Source: Neonectria sp. B-13 (lineage: Eukaryota; Ascomycota; Sordariomycetes; Hypocreales; Nectriaceae). Taken from it: DNA of 64,000 nucleotides. The translations under genes were made by a program, and so were the position numbers. The stretch is taken from assembly GCA_002682825.1 (NCBI GenBank), contig NOKP01000013.1:372001-436000 (forward strand), read 5' to 3'. The notes below the pieces were generated by a model. The model had not been told where the DNA came from. It did no database searches and saw only the letters and a list, made by a program, of their open reading frames with translations. Shown piece by piece: positions 58,188-64,000 of this stretch. The first letter of the stretch is position 1, and each line of letters opens with the position of its first letter.

Positions 58188-58232
58188 TTCCTTCCGCAAG
58201 AGTTCCTTCCGCAAGAGTTCCTTCCACAAGAG
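58188..58232 (+). repeat. 15-bp tandem repeat, three copies
   Basis: The unit TTCCTTCCGCAAGAG occurs at 58188-58202 and 58203-58217. A third copy with one change (CCGC to CCAC) is at 58218-58232. A second pair follows: GTGCTTCCGATCTGACGG at 58244-58261 and a copy with two changes at 58286-58303, 42 bp apart. Confidence 0.85.
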
Positions 58233-58543
58233 TCATGAGACAGGTGCTTCCGATCTGACGGTTTCAAAAAGGCATGTTGAGGCAAGTGCCTCCGACCTGA
58301 CGGATGTTGGAAAAATCTTGTCGAGGCCCAGTTCTGGATCTCAACACATCTCAACACATCCTCTTCATTTTCCCGTCCAAGCAAGCATACCACAATCCAA
58401 CCCCCGACCACCATGATGGAACCCCCTGCCACTACAGTGGAATCCCCAGCCACCATATGCTCAAGGCCTTGGTTTTGATGACGTGGGCTTGCCTACCTTG
58501 CCCTGTCTACAGAAACCCACTATGCCCCCATTTCTTCTCTACA

Positions 58544-58974
58544 ATGTCAAACATCTCAAACGTGTGCAATACAGCCTCTCTGTCATTTTGCCCACAATTC
58601 CTTGAGGCAGTGCAAGCACAGAACGTCACTGCTGAGCAACTCGAGACATTCGCGGCCGAGAACGAAGAGAGGGCTCGCGCGAGCCGCGTTATCTACAAAA
58701 GAATCGTCGAACTGCCAATCCCGAACACTTTATCGAAGAAAACCGCCAAAGGAGAGTCAAGCACGCCGAAGATCCAAGCGCGGCGGATCACAATCGTTGG
58801 AAGCGTCACTTGCAAAAGAGATCAGCAAATATCGCTGCGATACCTTCTCTCACTCATGTGCAACGCGGGCTCTTGTCAGGATTCACAATCGTGGCAAGCG
58901 TCACTTGCAAAGGGTGGCTGATGCTGCCTCCGGCGTCTATGGAGGAGCATTTCAAAAGTTTAGTCCTAAGATGA
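58544..58974 (+). pseudogene. Frame-broken protein-like relic
   Basis: ATG 58544 opens MSNISNVCNTASLSFCPQFL and EAVQAQNVTAEQLETFAAEN, continuing in a helical charged style to about 58725. After that the same style continues better in another frame (NPEHFIEENRQRRVKHAEDP, then SAADHNRWKRHLQKRS) until TGA at 58972-58974. This points to a frameshift or a missed intron. A 30-bp direct repeat inside it (58788-58818 and 58883-58912) duplicates a KRHLQ-coding segment. The family is not recognised. Confidence 0.3.
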
Positions 58975-59315
58975 AGCAATTATGGTATTAGCTCTGGGCT
59001 AAATACACTAAGTACTTCAAGTATCTATATACTAGCTAAGGCCTACTAAGCTTTTATTTTATAGAAGGCCCTAACTGGCCTAATACCCCTAAATCTATAG
59101 AGGACGTAGCGGATAACTTGTCATTGTTGGGCAACAGGAGTACGAGAGAGTGAGGCTGCAAAGATGTCGGCGGCCAGACACGGCATTGGGAATCTAGATT
59201 GCGCAGGTCTCTTGAGAAACAGAGCGGCGTCAGAGCAAACGAAGAACAATCCAAAAAAAAAAGCATGTGCCGGGAACAGACATGCGAATGGGAAGGTTAG
59301 CTTGTTTCTAAGCGA

Positions 59316-59384
59316 GTGCGTGTGTGTGTGTGTGTGCTGAGCGAGTGTGAGTGTGAGTGTGAGTGTGCGAGAGTGTGCGCGCGG
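59316..59384 (+). repeat. TG / GAGTGT microsatellite
   Basis: A run of TG dinucleotides is followed by GAGTGT-type hexamer units and a GC-rich end. Simple-sequence repeat, non-coding. Confidence 0.85.
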
Positions 59385-61727
59385 GATTGATCAGCGCGGG
59401 CGCGTGGGAAGTTTGGTTGGCTCAGTTGGCATGCTCGATATCTGCTATTCAGGTTCTGAGACTTTGGTCCTGTTACACGACGCAAGCGACACAACCCACC
59501 GAGCCGTGACGTGTGAACTCCGGGCGAGTACAGGACAAGTCCCTTTGCGGTCTGTCTCAGATCCCAGATGCTGTCTCGCAAACTCCCTTGCACGACCCTG
59601 TGTCTTGGATCCCCTCACTTTGTCTCTTTTCAAGCTTAATTCTTTGCTTCGTTGCGCCTGGGGGCATGCCGTTCGTTTCAGAGCCCTCGTCATCATCCAC
59701 CGTCGCAGCTCGAACAGGTTATCCCCGACCGGACATGGCTCGGAGACCGGAAGGGTGGGTGGGTGGATGGACCGGCGAAGAAGTCAGGGGTTGGCCGCCA
59801 ACGGGAGAGACAAAAGAGTGGGAGGCTTGTCTCGCGTTTCTTTTGGCTTGGTGATGTGATGATGGCTGGTGGTTTGTGGTTGTCTTCCGTTCGCCCACTA
59901 CATAGTACACCCCGCTACCTCCAGAGTACCTTTGCCTCATGACGTCTGGTTTCTGGGTGAGACGCCTTGTGACGACATCATATCATATCGCACACCTTGA
60001 GAAAGAGAGAGAGAGAGTTCATACCACTCATCACATGCCACGTCCATTGATGAGCATTCACCACATTCCCTCGCCTTCGTCCTTATCTCCATCTCTCACT
60101 CCCTCTCGCTCTCTCTCTCTCTCTTTCTTTTTGTCGCTTTTACCGGACTTCCATCCCCGCTTGAACCCGCCCGCCAGCCAGCTAGCCAGCCAGCCACGCT
60201 TCAGCGTCACACCAACCTGCAGCAGCTCGGTATCGTCTCCGCCGAGATACAGCAAACGCGCCGCAATTTTTTCTCTTTTTTTCTTTTCCTTTCGCTACCA
60301 GCGCAGCGTCACCGTAACTCTCGCTCGGTCGTCTCCCGAGGGAATCGGAAACGCAATCTGCACGCACTAGTTCGATTGGACCGCATGGGCTTACTTTCCC
60401 CACGCTCTGTGTCTCCCTTCCTTCTTTTTTTGGTGCCGGCACGCGTAACTAGTGAAAAAAGAAAGAAAGAAAGATAGAAACCCCCCTGTCGTGAGACGCG
60501 GCATGTCTGGCACACGCAACGCACAACGCAGCGCGGCGCCAGGCAACGCAACACGACGTGTGCTGTGAGCGAGCAAACCCGGCAGCCACCGATGAAGGCG
60601 TTCGCCTTTTCTGCTCCTGTCGGCGGGTTCCGTAATGAGTAATGAGAGTCGACCCTCTTTGTCTTGTGCAATGCATTAAGTAGACTTCGGGCAGGTTTCC
60701 GCGGGGGTCCCGTAGATGCCCTGTAAACACACCCTGTGCCTGTTCCCCAGAGCTTGGTTCGCTTTAGCCAGACCACTACCGAGCATCCCGTCCACGCATA
60801 GTCGCGGCAACTCTGTCCGTCCGAACCCAAACACCGGTACGGATACATAGTCCAATAATTAGTGGGTTGCATTGTCCAAGCTCAACTACAACTGACTACC
60901 TGCATAGTATCCAGACGGCTATATTCTCAACACCCTCTTGTGTTCAGTGTGTGCATGCGCGTGATGAAGGTTGCCCGATGAAGTGACCCAGACTCATTGA
61001 AATTGCTACTATGGAAAGAAATGTAGACCTGTGCCATGTTGTACAACTGTACATCTCAGAACAATATGCATGGTGAAGCCTCCTCGCGCATTTCCCCACG
61101 GGAGTCCAACACTAGCGAAGCAAGCGCCAAATCCATCATTCCGGGTCCTCCTCCGGGTCCTCCTCCGGTCCTCAATTGTCATCCTCGCAACATCCCAATC
61201 CCAAACATCCTCCCGTCCGTCCCTTTGACAAACCACCCCAACCTTGCTCCACCCACTTCCAGACTACTACAGGATCCAGACTAAAGCCGCCCACCTCAAT
61301 CCTTATCCCGTGCCTTCGTGTCAAGCTGCCCATGGGCCATCGCTTGTTGCTCATTTTCCCTTCAGCCGAAGCTAGAGCCTGTCGCTCTTCAGCCACCCAC
61401 CCCAGCGCTTGGGGGTCCCATGCTTTTCTTAGGGGCTCGTCATTGGTGTCTTTTTTTGGTCCTTCGTCATGGGGTTTTTTGCTTTCCCCTCTTACTATTT
61501 TGTTCCTGTTCCCAAGAGATCATATCATCCTACTCTTTTTTTTGCGCGTTTCGTGGCCCCAGCTCGTTTTCTTGTTGTCTTTCAAACAAGGCAGAGTGGA
61601 TAACCCACATGAATCAATGTTGCAAGTCGTAAGAAAACCAAATATGTCAGGAAACGCTTAGTCGTAAATTGCTTTTGTTGTTTTTTGTTGTGACGCTCGC
61701 CCAGACGGCGAGAGACGGCACGTTGAC

Positions 61728-62030
61728 TTAGGAAAGGATAACGTCGTGGAAGTCCTCCTTGTGCTCATCAGGGTGCTCTCCCCAGTGGACGGGTCCAAGC
61801 TTGAGCACGCGGTAGCTGTTGCTGTTGCTGTTGCTGTTGCTGGAGATGGTGCTGGCGCTCGACGATCGGCGAGGGAGAGCATCAGAACCGGAGGGGATGT
61901 TCTGGGCACGGTTGTGAGAGCGCACCTGCTTCTTGGGGTAGGAAGCCGAGGTGGCCGGGGCCAGGGAGAGGAAGGCCGACGGGGGAGCCGCGGTGAGCAT
62001 GAGGAACTTCTGAGGAGGAAGGTTGGCCAT
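61728..62030 (-). CDS. Conserved-looking small protein of unknown function
   Basis: Single exon, 100 aa, start ATG at 62030 (MANLPPQKFLMLTAAPPSAF). The middle is basic and Ser-rich, with a short Asn-Ser run from a CTGTTG trinucleotide repeat (about 61818-61840). It ends in a compact motif VLKLGPVHWGEHPDEHKEDF and HDV that I remember from other filamentous fungal proteins; this is recall, not a search. The PPQKFLML start and the GPVHWGEH ending are likely the conserved parts. There is no signal peptide or membrane segment. The open frame continues upstream to 62339, but that part looks like 5' UTR. Function unknown; His/Asp/Glu near the C-terminus could bind metal, but that is a guess. Confidence 0.75.
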   Translation of the reverse strand: MANLPPQKFLMLTAAPPSAFLSLAPATSASYPKKQVRSHNRAQNIPSGSDALPRRSSSASTISSNSNSNSNSYRVLKLGPVHWGEHPDEHKEDFHDVILS

Positions 62031-64000
62031 TTTGTTCGTGTTGGGACTTTGGGCTAGTTGTGCAAGGTGCAAGTTGTTGTGGTGGTGCGGGCTTGTAGAT
62101 GTAGCTGAGGTGGGCGAGACAGCTAGATCGTGGAGCTTCCGGAAGAGACAAGAGGCGAGATCGTGTTTGACTGAAGAAGAACAGAGGGAGGAGTTTGGTT
62201 GAGGGAGGGAATCCGGCTCTTTATGCTTGGACGTTGATGGCGATTTTGGATACCCTGCTGTTTGGGGTGTGTCCATCTCACTTGCACTCGCACATCCACC
62301 TCCGCCTTCAACATCCCACATGATGCATTCCGAGTCCACCCCCGGCGTCCCGGCGTGTGAAGGTGCCGTGTTCCCGCAAATCCCAGAAGCCTAGACTGGA
62401 CCCGGGAGCCTATCTTTGGGCACATGCAAGCTTAGCAACCCGGGTCGCAGATTGATGACATATCTTGGCACCTTCTGGCAACCCTTTGCCCAGGCACGCG
62501 TTGACGCACGGCCGGCCAATCCATTCCAGGCGTAATTGACAGATACGCAGTACCGTAATCACTGTCTAGCTGGGAGGTGCTAGTCACAACGAGCTGTATC
62601 GCGGGGAGCTAGATTAGGCGGGCGGACTTACTCTGCTAATGACCGTTCCCCAGCAATGACGACGAAAAAGAAAGCCGACAGGCCTCGCCGGGCATTTGCA
62701 GTGAACCGCAAGTCGCCGTCTCGGTTCTTGTCCGTTCTCGCGCGCGGACTTGGCGGCACCGGGTGGGAACCCGGTCGCCCTCTAATTGGCCCCTGGCCAT
62801 GGTCACAAAACGGCAACCACACGTCCACATGCGCAAGTCGCCGTCGCTCAATCGCGTGCCTGTTCTCATTCGCTCTCTTCCATCAAATCTGCAATCCGTG
62901 CAGTCGCCATGGGCTTCCTTCGATTGTGCACGTGGGGGTCCCTGAGCAGAGGGCGGCCCGGGCCTGCCACCAACGATCTGCGATGCCATAACCACCACGC
63001 ACGCACAGACTACTGCCGTGCTTTAGCAGGACTGCCAAGTGCCGTCTGCCACGACGTAATCCGCCATCTGTCATCTGCCATCGGCTCTCCGATCCAGGGG
63101 GCACGTAGGAGCTGCTACTGACAACCGTCCGTCGAGCTCCACTTGAGGCTCAATCATGGTAGCATTGAAAGACTCGAGGGCCAGGCCCATCGGCAACCGT
63201 CGCCGTCGACCTCATTGGACCCCTCCCCGGCCCCGACAAGGCAGTATCTCGGGAGCGGAGGAGAAGCTTTGGTCTGGGCGTCCTGCAGATTGCGGGGAAC
63301 CGCCACCATTCATACATCGCTCCCGTCCGCCGGTGCTCTTCCAAGAGCTGCTAGAGCTTCAGAGGGTTGCCAGACAAGCCCACTTGGCGCCTGGTGCTCC
63401 TCCTCCTCCTCCTCCCCCCCCCGCTCCAGCCGTCGAGACTTATGCAGCATGTGGCATACGAAGCACCTGCTATTGCACCGATCCCCCCCGCTGCCACGCC
63501 ACGAAGCCATGTGGTTGACAACGTCTTGGACACCGAAGCTAGCCGGGGGATGCCTATCATCTGGTGGACCGCTTAGGTCCTGCCCCTGTCAGGCGAGTTA
63601 TCCTGCCGGGCACCGGCTCTCGTGTGACCGGATTATGTCCCGGTGGATGTGGGCTTGCATGTTCTCGACCCCATCCTGCCGAGCGCACTACCTAGAAAAG
63701 TCAGTGTCTCGGCATTCCGTCTTTCACCCTGTCTCGTGGGGAAGCATGGAAGATGGTGGCAAAGTCTAGAGGGAAGGGAGTTGTCCGTCTCGTGGCCAAC
63801 ATCATGCCATCTTAAATCATTCAGGTCTCCTTCTCCTCTTCACACACACACGCCGCATGTAAGCCACCGGAGACCTCCATCTGGCCGAGACCGTGACAGA
63901 CGGGATCAATCTGCAGCTAGCCAGGCCAGCAGCCTGGCAATCTTGGTCTGTTGGCCCGTCGATCGGTTGGCTGCCTTGGACGATACGGAGGGTTGCGTCT
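62031..64000. other. Terminal gene-free stretch of the window
   Basis: Contains the 5' region of the 61728-62030 gene, then no supported gene to the window end. The longest frame (63143-63769, 208 codons) has Ser/Pro/Trp/His-rich noise-like composition. Confidence 0.5.

Larger units (their letters stand above)
58053..61727. other. Gene-poor region with repeats and relics
   Basis: It contains a T-arm-like sequence near 58089-58120, a 15-bp tandem repeat, a frame-broken relic (58544-58974), a TA-rich patch (about 58980-59105) and a TG microsatellite. From 59400 to 61700 no gene is supported; CT-rich blocks at 60080-60140 look like ordinary low complexity. Confidence 0.5.

Noticed and set aside
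63143..63769. 208-codon frame near the window end
   Set aside because: Low-complexity Ser/Pro/Trp/His composition, two competing overlapping frames, no recognisable domain.

Overview
The window reads as nuclear DNA of a filamentous ascomycete (Pezizomycotina, most likely a Sordariomycete). The coding regions are GC-rich, and introns are short (about 45-120 nt) with GT-AG ends and CTAAC/CTGAC branch sites. Genes lie on both strands, separated by long pyrimidine-rich 5' regions. The recognisable set (Spa2, Ssu72, Mcr1, an Ssb-type Hsp70, a MARVEL protein, a JmjC protein, a GCPII-like M28 peptidase) is typical of such genomes. There are no operons. Intron-bearing models were built by hand: every splice was checked for reading-phase continuity and total length divisible by three.

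Layout. 0.1-5 kb: an intron-containing tRNA-Leu(AAG), a secreted/type I membrane protein (+) and a JmjN/JmjC protein (-). 5.6-10 kb: an acidic repeat protein of unknown function (-) and a GT1 glycosyltransferase (+). 10.5-17.6 kb: the polarity scaffold SPA2 (-) and the Pol II CTD phosphatase SSU72 (-). 21-28 kb: an SH3 adaptor resembling Nbp2, mitochondrial NADH-cytochrome b5 reductase and a MARVEL protein, all (+). 28-38 kb: a GCPII-like peptidase (-), an MFS transporter (+) and a SprT-like metalloprotease (-). 41-48 kb: an F-box/WD-type protein (-), a large unknown membrane protein with an in-frame TAG (+) and an 85-residue Ser/Asn/Tyr/Gly-rich protein in three exons (-). 49-54 kb: an atypical SDR/NmrA-like protein (+) and the ribosome-associated Hsp70 SSB (+). 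54-59 kb: a lower-GC, repeat-bearing stretch with decayed ORFs and duplicated segments around one F-box-like gene. 59-64 kb: mostly non-coding, with one conserved-looking 100-residue protein (-).

Most genes are housekeeping or cell-biology genes with no common pathway. I found no biosynthetic cluster, CRISPR-like array, intact transposon or novel multi-gene system. The most unusual material is the 54-59 kb stretch, where diverged direct repeats, AT-hook-like coding remnants and stop codons explicable by C-to-T changes suggest old repeat DNA touched by a RIP-like process. The other points of note are the in-frame TAG in the 44.4-47.1 kb gene, a phase-compatible cassette exon in the MFS gene, and a charged tandem-repeat insertion inside a SprT protease domain.
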